From Cynocephalus volans (taxonomy: Eukaryota > Chordata > Mammalia > Dermoptera > Cynocephalidae), in the NCBI RefSeq assembly GCF_027409185.1, contig NC_084462.1, forward strand, positions 40,992,679 through 41,056,678: a stretch of DNA of 64,000 nt, in the 5' to 3' direction. Made by a program: the position numbers and the translations under genes. Position 1 is the stretch's first letter, and each line of letters begins with the position of its first letter. Shown here piece by piece: positions 11,691 to 24,497 of this stretch. The notes beneath the pieces were generated by a model. The model saw only the letters and a list, made by a program, of their open reading frames with translations, had not been told where the DNA came from and did no database searches.

Positions 11691-13031
11691 AGGCATCTGG
11701 AAGTTTCTCCCTCAAATTATTACATATTTCCAAGTATTTTTAGTAGTAGGTTAATTTTTTACAGCCTGCTAAGTAGGAAAAAAGAGTATAGTAGCAATTA
11801 ATCCCCTTAGGAAATAGAAATTTGTTACAAGAGAAATTTTAAAGTCACTTAAACACCTTTTAGGCTTATTTCAGTAGCTGCTAGTAGTGGTTAACATCTT
11901 AGGGATTCTTATATGTAAAGGAAAGCCCTGTGAGATACTACGTCTTTGAACATTATCTACAGTAAGAAATACACTTTACATTGTGGCATAGCAGCACGTG
12001 CTCATGTGTGTGTAAAACTGAAAAGTTTCAAGAACCAGAAATTACCCTTACTACATTTGATACTCTATTTAAAAAATCCCAAAAAAAACAGTGCTGGATA
12101 AACCATTGAATTCATTTTTATGAACCAATTAGTCATAACCTGGAATTTGAAAGGTGTTAGCCAAGAGTAGTAGTTTTCACAGACTTAAACTCAGTAAATA
12201 CTGTAATCCCAGCTCTGTCACACATGTGACTTTGGGTATGTTTTGACCTTATTGGTTTGTTTATTTAACCATCATATGGAGGGTCATAACAGTTATATGG
12301 AAAGTGTCCATAGCTTTTCATATAATTAAATTTTTACATGCATTTCATTTTAATAACAATTGTTGAAGATCTTCTGTTACATCATTCTGTGATAGGTGCT
12401 GTGTAGGGCTTGTTTGGTAATGCCTTTCTACTCTGATTTCTATACTTTTAGTAGTAGAAATTTGGAAAAGAGTTGATAGGCAGAACAGTGGAATATTCAG
12501 CAAGTACTTCTTGAGCATTTACATGTTGCCAGGCACAAGATAAACTTCTTTTGTCAATTAAGTTCTCTCTTAGAGTCTTGGATTAAAGTTGTGAAAACTT
12601 ACTTCATTTCTTCTTCTTGGCCATATATCTGATTAAATAGGTACACTCATGGTCAATGTCGGGGTGTTCTCATCCTTCAGAGATAACGTTTTAGCCTTAG
12701 TGGTACTGGTCTATAATTGGTGTGAAAAAGACTCTTAGAGGGTACAGCTTCCTATTACTCACTAACCAAAATTAGGTACAGTGTCTTATGGTTGTCAGAC
12801 TACAACAGAAGGAATATAGAACAAGTCTTCTGTTGTAATTTTTTTTTTTTTTTTGCAGTTTTGCGTCCTGTACAATTTAGTTCTATTTCATTGACATTTA
12901 CACATCTAAAGTGTGCAGACTTTATTTGGGCTCTCCTATCTTTTAGGAAGCTTCCCTAAGTATTACTAAAGTATTGTATTACTTGAGGGTAATTCATATA
13001 AACTAATTAATTTAGTCCAATATTGTATGCC
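11691..13031 (+). other. TRIP11 intron, no recognised element
   Basis: AT-rich intronic DNA with a 16-base T run near 12839. I see no exon-like open frame and no clear repeat boundaries here. Confidence 0.5.
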
Positions 13032-13113
13032 AGGGGTGTTCCAAAAGTCCATGGAAAGGTTAATATTTTCTTTTAATTCTGTTTTGTCACAAAATTTTTC
13101 AAGTACGCTCATA
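13032..13113. mobile_element. Short mariner-like inverted-repeat element (MITE), degenerate
   Basis: The left end reads TGTTCCAAAAGTCCATGGAAA and the right end TTTTTCAAGTACGCTCATA. They are imperfect inverted repeats of each other and match the ends of the element at 21111-21191. The interior shares a TTTTAATTCTG/CAGAATTAAAA-type core with that copy. Confidence 0.5.
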
Positions 13114-13924
13114 TAATTTGAGTACCTTTAATAGTACATTTTGAATATAATGAATTACATATTTTGGGGGGAGAAGGGCATGTTCCCATCACTAGATCTT
13201 CAAGTCTATTTAATTTCTCAAGCATTTGCTCTTTCTCTGTAATATGAAAAAGAAAACTAACTGAAAAACTAACTATTTGGAAAATATTGGCCATCCCATT
13301 TAGGAGGGGATGTTGAAGTAAAAGGAACAGATGGTTTTATCTTTTGGTTTCAATGATTTATCTTGAGGGAAACATTATATATTCTTAAAGAATAGAAAAT
13401 TTTTCATAAGAACTTAAAATAATACTAAACTATAAGTAGATTCATTTGAGGTGCATATTTAAAACAGAGAAAAGACTTGGCTGTCAATAGCCTGACTCTT
13501 TTCCGTGTTTGTTAGAATTCCAGGTATCATTTGAAATTCATGACTGTACTTTTGCAATGAAGGGTTATCTTTTTTCTGCTCTCGTTAATTTATTGTACTT
13601 ATATGGAATAAATTTTCATTATTGTGTAGCAAGATATCATTCCAAAGTTGATTTCATTAAGTTGTTGGCAAAATATTCTTTTAAAATAGACTGTACATAT
13701 GAAATGATTTCCTTTTTATCTTTTTCTAGCTGCTGACACTTATTTTCTTGAACAACAGTTGTGGGTGCCTGATGAATGGACATCCTTGTGTGCGTACGCA
13801 CCTGTGTGCATGCACACATACACTCTACACACATACATTTTATTCATGATTTGGAGGCTCATGAACACTTTGTTGTATGGGCAAATTTGAAGAGATTTTT
13901 GTCTTTTGAGTTCCTTTTGAAACA

Positions 13925-14240
13925 TTTCTAGTAAACATTTTTTTAATAATAGATTTATAGAAAAGTTGCAAAGATAGTGGAGAGAGTTCTATACCTCACA
14001 CCCGGTTTTATTTATTGTGGACATCTTACTTTACTATAATCCATTTGTCACAGCTAATGAACCAATATTGAGACATTACTACTAACATTTAGACTTTATT
14101 CAAATTCCTTATTTTTACCAATTGTCCTTTTCCTGTTCCAGGAGGCCATCCAGGATACCACATTATGTTTAGAGGTCATGTCTCCTCAGGCTTCTATAGA
14201 CTGTGACAGTTTCTCAGACTTTCCTTGTTTTTGATGACCT
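13925..14240 (-). repeat. Old L1-type LINE fragment, antisense
   Basis: The pattern AAAGTTGCAAAGATAGTGGAGAG, ATCCATTTGTCACAGCTAATGAACC and the rest of this block is typical of the antisense of old mammalian L1 3' regions. It sits in a TRIP11 intron, ending about 100 bp before the next exon. Confidence 0.5.
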
Positions 14241-14339
14241 TGACATAGTTAACTACATTTTAAAATTAATTATTTAATGAAGAAAATGTCTTTTTTAAAG
14301 TGTATTTTTCTTTAAAGCTAAAGTTATTTCTTTCTAAAG

Positions 14340-14480
14340 GGCAAGACTGGGGAGTTAAATCAGCTTCTAAATGCAGTTAAGTCAATGCAGGAGAAGACAG
14401 TTACATTTCAACAGGAGAGAGACCAAGTCACATTGTCCCTGAATGAGAAACAAATGGAAAACAGTACCCTACAGAATGAG
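14340..14480 (+). CDS. TRIP11: TRIP11 exon, coiled coil ([10 protein letters not shown]...)
   Basis: A 141-nt exon, phase 0 at both ends, with acceptor TTTCTTTCTAAAG and donor GTGTAC. It encodes 47 residues starting [19 protein letters not shown], a continuation of the golgin coiled coil. It is open, with no lesion. Confidence 0.88.
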
Positions 14481-15003
14481 GTGTACTTTCACTTTAAAGA
14501 AACAGTGAATCAAATATTAAGTTTAATAACTATTAAGTAAGAAAACTGGAAAGTTTTCAATTAAAATGAATTTATTTCCTAGGTGATTTTTCTTAGTCTT
14601 TCTCTGATATGCTGTAGTAGGACTTTTATCTCCCAGAGTGCTTTATATTTTAGGTTTCAAAAATGAAAACCATGGCATATCTTGGATATAAGAAAAAATT
14701 TTTATGCATAAAATATGAAAAAAATGAGATACACCGAAAAAGTGGTCTGTCACAAAGAACCCAGTACTTTTGTATAGTTCCATTTTCCAGGGAATGAGAT
14801 CGTACAAAGTAAAGCTTCTAGATGAATATTCAAGATGATTTCAGGAGAATTTTTCCTAGAATAAATATATCTTGCAGTATGAGCAATTGGTATACAATTA
14901 ATACATTTCAACAATGGGAAAAAGATTTGATATCATAGTGGCTTGTAGCAGGGGGTAAAGGAACATTTTGTAGAAGAAAAATAAAGAAATGTTGTCTACC
15001 TAG

Positions 15004-15197
15004 GTTCAACATTTATGTACCAAAGAATTACGGTTAAACCAGGAGCTAGAGAGATTGCATAATCATCTTTTAGAATCAGAAGATTCTTATACCTGTGAGG
15101 CTTTGGCTGCTGAAGATAGAGAGGCTAAACTAAAAAAGAAAGTCACAGAATTGGAGGAAAAGCTAGTTTCATCCACCAATGCAATGGAAAATGCAAG
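15004..15197 (+). CDS. TRIP11: TRIP11 exon, coiled coil (…LESEDSYT…)
   Basis: A 194-nt exon with acceptor CTACCTAG and donor GTAACT, entering in phase 0 and leaving in phase 2. It contains [17 protein letters not shown] and NAMENA, all matching the remembered TRIP11 sequence. It is open, with no lesion. Confidence 0.88.
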
Positions 15198-15239
15198 GTA
15201 ACTTTTTCATTTTTTTTCATTAACTTTAACTGAAAACTT

Positions 15240-15450
15240 CTTGAGTGTCAGACTCAGTAAGCATTTTTCATGTTAGCTCATTATCACAAAATTCATTACT
15301 TCCTTTTTGCAGATAAAGATACCGGGTAAAGAGATATAGTAACCTGCCCAAAGTCGGGCACACAGAATTTATGTGTGAGTTTCGCACTCAAGTCTGAGAC
15401 TCTGAATCTGGCTTTCAAACTCTTAATCTTAACCATCATCCTAGGCAATT
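15240..15450 (+). repeat. MIR SINE
   Basis: It has the MIR central order: a TTGCAGATAAAGAT segment, then TAACCTGCCCAAAGTC, then CTCTGAATCTGGCTTTC. This is an ancient tRNA-derived SINE. Confidence 0.65.
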
Positions 15451-15744
15451 GCCTCTTATCATTTTAGGGATATAGTCTGTAATTCTGGCTGATTTAATTA
15501 GCTCTGTTCAGCTCCCAAAGAACTCATTTAATTTATGTGGGTTTATTTTTCATCAAGCGGTCTAAGGTAGAACTAGGTGTAGATATTAGAGTAAAGGAAG
15601 TAGCAAGGTGAAGGACCTAGGTCAGTATGAAGAATTAGCTCTTGGTTTATTAGGACTTTTAATTGGCCAGGTCCCTGCTTGGTCCCTGCTTATCTTTTTT
15701 AAAATTTTATTTTTCTCAATAAAATGTTGTAAAATGTTTTTTCT

Positions 15745-16330
15745 TTTCTTTTTTTTTTATTACAAAAACGTTATATTTTCCACTTCAGGAGAATCATTCA
15801 AACCAAAAGAACATAAAGCAGAGTCTCACCCCCCCAGTGATAATCTTTTTTTGTACCCTTTTATGCTTTTATATTTGTTTATATATATATTACTTATCTT
15901 TTTAAAAGCAAAATTGAGATCATACTATCCATACAGGTTTTGTAACCTGTTTCTATCACTTAATCATATGAGAATCAGTACACATTCATGCATATGTTTC
16001 TGCAATATTAGTTTATGATTAGCCATTACTTGGATTTGTCATAATTTCTTTAACCCAGCCATTTATTATTGCATGTTTCAAGTGTTTCAGCTTTTCAAAA
16101 TTACTAAGAGTGCTGTTGTGATATCCCAAGACATGTATGTTTTGTGTTGATGACAGATTATTTCCTTAGTGTAAATTTTGAGAAATCTAACTTCTGGGTC
16201 AAGGGGCATTTTAAAACTTTTGCGATTGTACTGCAAAATCATTTTCCAGAAAAGATGTGTCCATTTATATTTCCATTTGTGGTATGTACATCTTTTTATT
16301 TATCTTTTTACTACGTATGGTGCTGATGGA
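15745..16330 (-). repeat. Old LINE fragment, antisense
   Basis: The order TTACAAAAACGTTATATTTTCC, AAAATTGAGATCATACTATCC, CACTTAATCATATGAGAATC and GCTTTTCAAAATTACTAAGAGTGCTG is typical of antisense mammalian LINE sequence. The exact subfamily and ends are uncertain. Confidence 0.45.
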
Positions 16331-18120
16331 GATATAAGAAGATAGTAGACACTGTCTGTCCGCAAAGATCATAGGCCAGTGAGACTATTTCTGAGGGTGA
16401 ACCCCTTCTCCTCCCTTTGCATGGAGTGTTATTGTACCTTCAGATTCTCAAGGGAAACTCATTTAAAATGGGAATTAAAATGAGTGATCATTTTTGTAGA
16501 TGTTTCACTCAGGCAGACATGCCAGAATATCCTCAGATTATGTCCTTATATATTGTAATCCTTCCTTGCAATTTTCAGGCCCTTATTTTCTCAAATTAAA
16601 ATATTTTTTAGTGTCTGCCCCTTTTATTTACACTTTGTAATAGTTTCCAGAATAACCTTCCTTAAGTAGAGCTGTGATCTTGTTCCTCTTTTTTTAAAAA
16701 CCAGTTTTGACTCCCATGATTTGGTTCCATGCTACCTACTACCGTAGCCTTATTTCACGCTATCATCTGTATGCAGCTGAACTGTAGTACTCAGTTTTCT
16801 CAGACCTACTATCTTCCTATTTCTTTTTCTTATACTTTTTCTTTTCACATCCTTTCTTCTGCCTGAAGAATGGACCTATCCCTGACAGTTTTTCTGTGAA
16901 TCCACCTGTTCTTCAAATTCCATTTTCTTCATGAAGGGTACTTTATTTAGCACCCCCCTCCTCATGTGCAGAACAAACACTGGTGTGATGTTTTTCCTTT
17001 GAACTTGTATAACACTTTGAGTCTTTGCTAGATTACATATATTTTACTTTAGGGTACAGGTAATTGTTGACCTGTCTTACACTATCTCCCACCCAATGAA
17101 ATGTAAGGTCACTGGGGAGTAGGAATGATGCCATTCATTTTGTACCCTTCCCATAGCATATATTACAGATAGTTTAATAGATTTTCAGTAAATATTTGTT
17201 GTATGAGTACCTCAGTCTACAAACCCTAACTTTACAATAGTGTGACCTGGTATTTCTTAACTTTGAATGCCGTCATAACTCATTTCATCCTTAAAATCAC
17301 CCTTTGAGTGATTAGCTAACCAGCAAAGCTGAATAAATTCCAGGGACATTGAGAGCAGAGGTCTTCTTACTATCAATTTACCGCTCTTTCCACAAGAGGG
17401 TGCTATTGGGTAAAGTCTCTTCAAAGTGAGATGATCTTGAATAAAAATTTAACTAGATATTAAAAACTCAGAAAGATTATTTCAGTATTTTGGATATAAT
17501 CATTATACATTAAGGAAGTACACCAATGACATAAGCCTAGATAGGTGCTATATAAATCTCCTAGGGATCCCTGGATTATTATTTTGGGAAAGGACTAGGT
17601 ATTATTGTATTTAATGTAGGTAGAAAGAAAGATGATAGTAAAAGATAATTAACTAATAATCAGAGGAATTAGTTCATCAGTTGGATAGCCTTTGGAAATT
17701 GTGAGTTCACCATGATTGCAAGTGTCAAAAGCAAGGGGATGTCATAGAATCTCTTCTTTGTTAGGTTAGAAGCTGGATAAAATGACTTTGAAGGTCCCTT
17801 ACAACTTAAAATTCTGAGATAAATTACATCTTAGAGATTTAACCTGGAGACATGAAAATTGAAGACTACTTATAAATTTTTCTTTTGCTGACATTTCTTG
17901 TTTAGCCTAATTCTTAGTCTTTAAAAGGATAGTCATTTGTTCAAAGTCACTTTTACAGGAAGGATCACTGAGTTAATAAAAATAGGGAGAACAGAGGAAC
18001 TATTCAAGTTTCTTTGAAATCTAACTTGAATTTAATGCAATAAAATGTCAGAAAGGTCCAATTCATAGAGACAAAGTAAAATGGTGGTTGCCAGAGGAAG
18101 GGGGAGTTATTTAATGAGTA
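16331..18120 (+). other. TRIP11 intron, no recognised element
   Basis: AT-rich intronic sequence without an exon-like frame. Fragments of ancient repeats may be present but I cannot bound them. Confidence 0.4.
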
Positions 18121-18123
18121 TCA

Positions 18124-18227
18124 GGGCTGGCTGGTTAGCTCAGCTGGTTAGAGCGCAGCCTTGTAACACCAAGATCAAGGGTTCAGATCCCTCTACCAGT
18201 CAGCCGCCAAAAAAAAAAAAAAAAAAA
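18124..18227 (+). mobile_element. tRNA-derived SINE, CYN-like monomer
   Basis: A single tRNA-like unit, GGCTGGCTGGTTAGCTCAGC (A box) to GGGTTCAGATCCC (B box), followed by an A tail of about 19. It is the same family as the other SINEs in the window. The short flank AGTAT occurs on both sides. Confidence 0.85.
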
Positions 18228-18523
18228 GTATGGAGTTTCAGTTTGGGGAGATGAAAAAAAGTTCTGGAGATGGGTGTTGGTGGTGGTTGCACAACAGTGT
18301 GATTGTACTTAGTGCCACTGAGCAGGACATGTAAAAATGGTTACAATGGTAAATTTTAATGTGTATGTTACCACAATAACAAAATGTGGGGAAGATGTTT
18401 CATCTTGTTAAAGTACCTAAATACTTTGAAATCTATCCTGAATTTAGTGCAGTAAGACTTAGGGAAGGTGATTCTTCTGGTTAAAGTAATAGAAGCAGTT
18501 TGATTTTTATTCTTTCTGTTTGA

Positions 18524-18727
<204 letters not shown>

Positions 18728-19770
18728 TAGTTGTTGGTAATTTTCCCCTATTGGAGTGCCGTTTTAGATTAAACATGGGGAAATCTTCAAAAGGTTACCC
18801 ACTTGTAGCGGCAAAAGGTAAGTAGCCATCATCAACTATTTGGACTCCTTTACAACTAAGACTAGAGAACATTAACTATATTCAGTAGTTATTAAAAATT
18901 TGATTTAGTATTATATTACCAGTTAAGGTGAGAGTTGAAGTATAAAGGCAGAATGTGGTAGGATGACCAAGTGATAAAGGGAGAATACAAAGGAAGAGAG
19001 AGATACACAAGTGGAAAGGTGATTAGGTTTTAAGATATTGGTTGGAGGTCGAACCCACTGCAGAGTGTTAATCATTAGTACTTACCGTCCTTTGATTTAT
19101 TTATTAACTTGTTGTTAACTATTCATCTATACTTTGAGGTGACTATATCTTCTAGTCCAAATGGGAAGTACTTTTCTGGAGACACAGTAACAGTGACCAG
19201 AGCCATTTTATGCTGAGAACCAAATAATGTCTTTTCACATTCTCTCATCCTCAGATTTATGGTAATGCTTTAGTTTCACCCATCCTTTTGTTTTTTCGTA
19301 CATTCAGTAACTATTGACAGTGAATTAACTCCTAGGTGGGGGGTCATTAGGGGATATGAGGATAAGGAAGTAACTTTAAATTTGTACCTGCGTGTCCCTT
19401 CAGGGTTATGCCTGTGGTTGAAATCGTGAATTTTGAATATAAGGTTTCTAGATTTCTGTAATGTAATATAATTACAAGAGCAGGCGTGTATACAAACTAG
19501 TATGGTACTGAGGCCAGAGAGAAAAAAATTGCCAAAGGGGAAATACTTGAGTAGAGTTATGAAAGGAGAGAAGAATCTGCAGGATAAACAACATGGAAAA
19601 GGGTTTATGTAGAGCAAACAGTGATCTCATTACTTATCACTAAGGCATATATAATTTTCTCATTGAGACATTTGAACTAGTTTTGTTGAATTATTAAAAT
19701 TTCAAGTGGTTTAAAATTCTAGTTTTATCACACAATTGCAAAATACTAACGTAACTTTCTTGGTCTTCAG

Positions 19771-19874
19771 AGGCAAAAGCTATGTATTCTGCTGAACTAG
19801 AAAAGCAAAAACAGCTTATGGCTGAGTGGAAGGAAAAGGCAGAAAATCTGGAAGGAAAAGTGGTGTCATTACAG
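19771..19874 (+). CDS. TRIP11: TRIP11 exon, coiled coil (…[12 protein letters not shown]…)
   Basis: A 104-nt exon, phase 1 to phase 0, with acceptor GGTCTTCAG and donor GTAGGT. It encodes [20 protein letters not shown] and GKVVSLQ. It is open, with no lesion. Confidence 0.88.
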
Positions 19875-20639
19875 GTAGGTCAAAATAGTTTTCTCTTGTA
19901 AATTTTATTCTTCATGAAATAATTACTTTGTAGAATCTTTGTCTTGGAACTAATCTTCAAAGCTATTCATTTAGTAAATGATGTTCAAGTGGCTACTCTG
20001 TATCTGATCCTCTGCTGGGGCATAACAGTAAACTATATATTCAGGATTTCCCTCGGGTCACTGACTTATAGTATAGAGTAGACACACACAGCAAATGTGA
20101 GAAGATAGGATATTTTACTTTTTTAGCACACATGGGTATTTTAGAGATCTCTAGGGGGAAAAAACCAAATTAATCTATGATTTTAACTTTACAATTTTCT
20201 CTTTTTAACAAAATATACTGGGTACTATATTTCACACGGATTAAAATAATGTGTATGATCCCATTAGATCTTTTTCTTTCATAGGTCATCCTTTAAAGTA
20301 TTTTTTATTTATTATTCTATATTTCATACAAACAAAAATCATGAGGTATAAATAAAATGAATCACTAAGAAACAATACAACACCAAAGTGACTTGCTTTT
20401 AGATTTAGGAGATACTTTTCTAAGTCATAAGTAGATTTTAGCAAAAGCTAGTGAAAAATAATGAAGTTCACTTACCTGGCATTAGTGGTGAATATGCTAT
20501 ACAGGAACATTAATGTCCCAAGTAAGAGTAGATATATTTCCTACAAAGTTTTAAGACTTTTATTACATATTAAGTGGCTGCAAAAAAAAATTAGGTAATA
20601 TGTATAAAATATAGCAGCAATACAGCAAATAGACACATG

Positions 20640-21060
20640 CTCACCACCCCATGTAAGAAATAGAATGTCATCCTTTGAAGTCCTTATGCACCCCTCCACA
20701 TCTCATCTCCTTCCTACCACTTTGTTGATAACTACTATTCTAATATTTTGTGTTTAAAACCCCCTTGTTTTTCTTTATGGTTTTATCACGTAGGTTTTCA
20801 TCTCCAAATGATGTTGTTTGGTTTTGCATATTTTTGAAGTCTTTATAAATGAAAGTTGATCTGTATGTAAATCAAATAATTCTTCTGAGACTTGCTTCTT
20901 CAGCTATGTTACTGTGTGTAGATGGTTCATTATTTTTACTGCATGAATATATAATTTATTTACCCATTTTACTAATAAAGGACATTTCAGATGTCTTCTA
21001 TGCAAACAATGTGGTTATGTACTTCTTTGTTTATATCTCTTGGTGAACACATAGAAGAGT
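20640..21060 (-). repeat. Old L1-type LINE fragment, antisense
   Basis: The order CACCACCCCATGTAAGAAATAG, CCTTATGCACCCCTCC and TTACCCATTTTACTAATAAAGG is characteristic of antisense L1 in mammalian introns. Ends are approximate. Confidence 0.55.
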
Positions 21061-21110
21061 TTCTTTCAGGTGTGTATCTTGATTGAAATTGCTGAGTTAC
21101 CAGACCTATA

Positions 21111-21191
21111 AGAGTACTTCAAAAAGTTCATGGAAAAATAGAATTAAAAGATAATATGAATCTTTTCCATAAGCTTTTTGAAGTACCCTCA
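21111..21191. mobile_element. Mariner-like MITE with about 26-bp terminal inverted repeats
   Basis: The left end GAGTACTTCAAAAAGTTCAT and the reverse complement of the right end (GAGGGTACTTCAAAAAGC) match closely. TA dinucleotides flank both sides, as expected for Tc1/mariner insertion. There is no transposase, so the element is non-autonomous. Confidence 0.7.
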
Positions 21192-21353
21192 TATATGGGC
21201 AGCCTCAGCTTTATTAGATGATGGCAAATTGTTTTTTAAAGCAATTGTGGTAATTTACTTCTACCAGCAATGTGTAAGAGTTCTTATTCTACATCCTTGC
21301 AAACATTTGGTGTTATCTGACATCATGTTTTTGCCAGTCTGATGGGTTGGAAG

Positions 21354-21741
21354 ATGTCTTTGTTTTGTGCTGCTATAACAGAATACCACAAACTGGGTAA
21401 TTTATAATGAACAGGAATTTATTGGCTCACAATTCTGGAGGCTGAGAAGTCCAAGCTTGAGGGGCCAGTATCTCACGAAGGCCTTCCTGCCACCTCATCC
21501 CATGGTGGGAGGGCAAAGAGAGGCAAGAGAAAGAGCAAGAGGTAGCCAAACTCATATTTATAAGGAATCTACTCCCATGGAAAGGAACCTGCTTCCACAA
21601 TAATGGCATTAATTCATTCATGATGGCAGTGCCCTCATGAACCAAATATCTCCCATTAGGCCCCACCTCCCAACACCACTGTATTTAGGTATCAAGTTTC
21701 CAACACATGAACTTTGAGGGGACACATTCAAACAATAGCAG
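21354..21741 (-). repeat. MLT1-type MaLR LTR, antisense
   Basis: The segment runs from TGTCTTTGTTTTGTGCTGCTA through CTGGGTAATTTATAATG and CTCACAATTCTGGAGGCTG to CATTAGGCCCCACCTCCC and AACACATGAACTTTGAGGG. This is the reverse complement of an MLT1 LTR of the old ERVL-MaLR group. No internal retroviral sequence is attached, so it is a solo LTR. Confidence 0.8.
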
Positions 21742-22309
21742 AAGTACTATCTTCTAGTGGTTTGAATTTGCATTTCCCTGATTACTAATGAGATCAAGCA
21801 ACTTTTAATATTTTTATTGATCATTTATGCTTGCTTTCTTGTCAGTTCATTAATACATTTAAGAAGATATGTTTTATCCAACACTTAGTTATTTCCAGTG
21901 AGTCCAGAGTATCTAATCTGTCAAACTGCTAGGATGGAAGTTCAGATCTTCTTTTATAACTAGGGTTTTGTTTTTTTTTTTTCTTTTTAATTTAAAATGT
22001 GATATGCATTTAGAAAAAGAAGTAAATAAATCAGAAGTAACTAAGAGAGAACTAATAAAGATAAAAGCTGAAATTATTGAAATAGAAAACAAACAAATGG
22101 TAGAAAGAAAAATGAAGTATAAATGCTGATTTTTGAAAAAGTCTTAGGGAAAAAATCTTAGTGTAGTTTTAAGCTTTAATAATTTTGTAAGTATAAATGC
22201 TACAGGGTTAAAAAAGTAATTTGGAAGTTTATTTAAATTTCATTCACATTAAGTTTAGTTTTGTGGATTTTGAATAATAAATTTTTTATTTAGAATTTTT
22301 TGTTTCAGT

Positions 22310-22860
22310 CACCTTGTGTATTGGCAGGGTTCAGTCCCTAGAAGCAGAACTGGTAGGATGTGTTTGTGTGTGTGACATATGCATATACAGACAAATTTGT
22401 ATATAAGATATGTATGATTACACACATACACAATTTATTATAAAGAATTGGCTACATGATTGTGGGGGCTGGCAAAGCAAGTGTGAAATTTGTAGGCTGG
22501 CAGTGCAGATGGGAAGACTACATCAAAGGTGGACTGGAACTCACAGGCATGGGCCAAAGCTATTGTCCATAGGCAGTGAAGAAAGGAAAATCACAAGCAG
22601 GATGGAACTCCTTAGGCACAGGTGGAAGCTGCTGTCCACAGAAGGAATTTTTCTCTTTTGGGGGGAAGCCTAATTCCTGCTTTTAAGGACTTTGAAGTGG
22701 TTTAATCAGGCCAACCCAGATTATTCAGTATAATGTGCCTTCCTTCAATTCAGCTGATTAAGGGCTTTGGTTGCATTTTCAAAATGTCTTCACAGCAACA
22801 TCTAGATTATGTTTGAATAACTGGGGACTGTAGCCTGTTCAGGATGACACATCAAAAAAG
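22310..22860 (-). repeat. Ancient interspersed repeat, family unresolved
   Basis: It starts GTGTATTGGCAGGGTTCAGT, with AGAAGCAGAACTGGTAGGAT, then AATTGGCTACATGATTGTGG. The start is roughly the reverse complement of the end of the repeat at 40440-40758, so the two are copies of one family in opposite orientation. I cannot name the family from memory with confidence. Confidence 0.55.
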
Positions 22861-22869
22861 CTGTCACAA

Positions 22870-23820
22870 TGATTGAAGATGACAAAACTTGACCTGAAAC
22901 TTACATGGATGAATACTGGAAAACAAGCAAGAAAGTGATGAGAAAGAACAACAGTGAGGAGGGACTGGCCTGTTAGATACTAAAATAGAGCCATAAGTCA
23001 ATGCAATATTGACTAGATTAGTGGAACAGAAGCAGAGTTCAAAAATAGACCGCAGAATATACTTGAGAATTTAAAACTAAACCCTAAACTAAACTAATTT
23101 TAATTTAATGAGAAATAGGATAGATTGTCTAATAAATGAGGTTAGCACAACTGGCTGTCCATATGAAAGGAAATAAAATCGAGTCCCATCTCACACCAGA
23201 TACAAAAATAAATTCCACTTGTATTAGAATGAGGATTCTCAACTGGGAATGGTACTGGATACCTGGGGATATTTTTGGTTGTTACAGTGATTAGATGGCT
23301 CTCCCGGTATTTAGCGGGCCAGGAATGTCGAAAGCACTCCCATTGAGAAACAGTCTGTTAAAGATTTAAATATAAAAACCAAAATATCTTGCAATAAAAC
23401 CTAGAAGACTACATGTACAGTCTAGGGGCAAGGAGGATCCTAACCAAGACCAAAACTCAAGAAGCTGTAAAAGCAAAGCAGGACATGCTTGACTATGTAC
23501 AACTTAAAAATTTACATGGTAAAAGACATCATAGAGTCATTAGACAAATGGCATACATGGTAAATGGTATTTGTGTAGCAAAGATGACAAAGGGTTTACA
23601 TCTACCATACAAGGTGCTCTTCCAAATTAACAAGAAAGAGGCAGCTCATTAGAAACATGAGCTATGTATGCAAAGAGGTTTGCACAGAAGAGCAGACCCA
23701 ACTATCCTGTAAATGTGAAAAAAAATGCTCAAATTCAGTAATAGGGAAATAAAATTTAAAGTAATAAAATCACAGTGAAATATCACTATTAGACTCGCAA
23801 AAATTAAAAAGAGCAAGAGC
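22870..23820 (+). repeat. Old L1 ORF2 fragment, sense, split by a MER20-like insertion
   Basis: Decayed ORF2 codons are recognisable: AAACTTACATGGATGAATA, then AGACTACATGTACAGTCTAG, then ATGAGCTATGTATGCAAAG. They are interrupted at 23227-23352 by a hAT element. Many stops are present and there is no coding potential. Confidence 0.7.
23227..23352 (+). mobile_element. MER20-like hAT-Charlie non-autonomous transposon
   Basis: It begins GAGGATTCTCAACTGGGAAT and ends CCATTGAGAAACAGT. The terminal TTCTCAAC/GAGAAAC pair and the ATACCTGGGGATATTTTTGG body are MER20-like. It is inserted inside an older L1. Confidence 0.65.
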
Positions 23821-24141
23821 ATTTGTTGCTATATTTCTTGACTTTTTGTGTCCATTCTTTGAAGTTTTATTTCTTATTGTCATCTTTTTAATTTCTGTCC
23901 TCATGTTGTCTTTTAATAGCATTCTCTCTTTTTATTTAGTTCCTCTGAAAGAGGCAATGTTTTATTGTGAAAGAGTGTGGGGTCTACCTTTGGTACTTAG
24001 TAGTTGCATAAAGTTGCCCAAGGTCACAGAGGTGCAATTTCATCAGCTAAAATGTAAAGGGTTGACTCTAAGATGTCTCTCAGCTCTATAGTTTGTGAAA
24101 CTGTTTTTGCATACTGCTTTTTAATAACTTTTTTCCTTCAG

Positions 24142-24241
24142 GAACATTTGGATGAAACAAATGCAGTGTTGGATTCAGCGTCAAGACTTACAGAACAGTT
24201 AGACCTAAAGGAAGAACAAATTGAAGAACTTAAAAAACAGA
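24142..24241 (+). CDS. TRIP11: TRIP11 exon, coiled coil (…[10 protein letters not shown]…)
   Basis: A 100-nt exon, phase 0 to phase 1, with acceptor TTTTTCCTTCAG and donor GTAGGT. It encodes [20 protein letters not shown] and [10 protein letters not shown]. It is open, with no lesion. Confidence 0.88.
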
Positions 24242-24497
24242 GTAGGTTTTTTCTTTTCCTTCCCCCACCCTACAATACCAATCAGATGTGGTCTTCCACC
24301 ATGCACTGGCACAGTTGAGTGAGACCAGCTTTCTATCTCCCATGACTGGTTAGCTTCAACTTAAGTAGGATCCTGCTGAAACCAGAGTCATTACGTTGGC
24401 CCTAGCTGTGCAGTTAGTTTTCCTGGATGTTGAGACAATGCTGTTGTGTTGGTTGTCACCCTGTTGACCACTAAGAAGCGGGTTTATTTTATTTCCT

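Noticed and set aside
18124..18227. A functional tRNA gene
   Set aside because: It has A and B boxes but an imperfect cloverleaf and an A tail; it is a SINE monomer, as are the similar sequences elsewhere.
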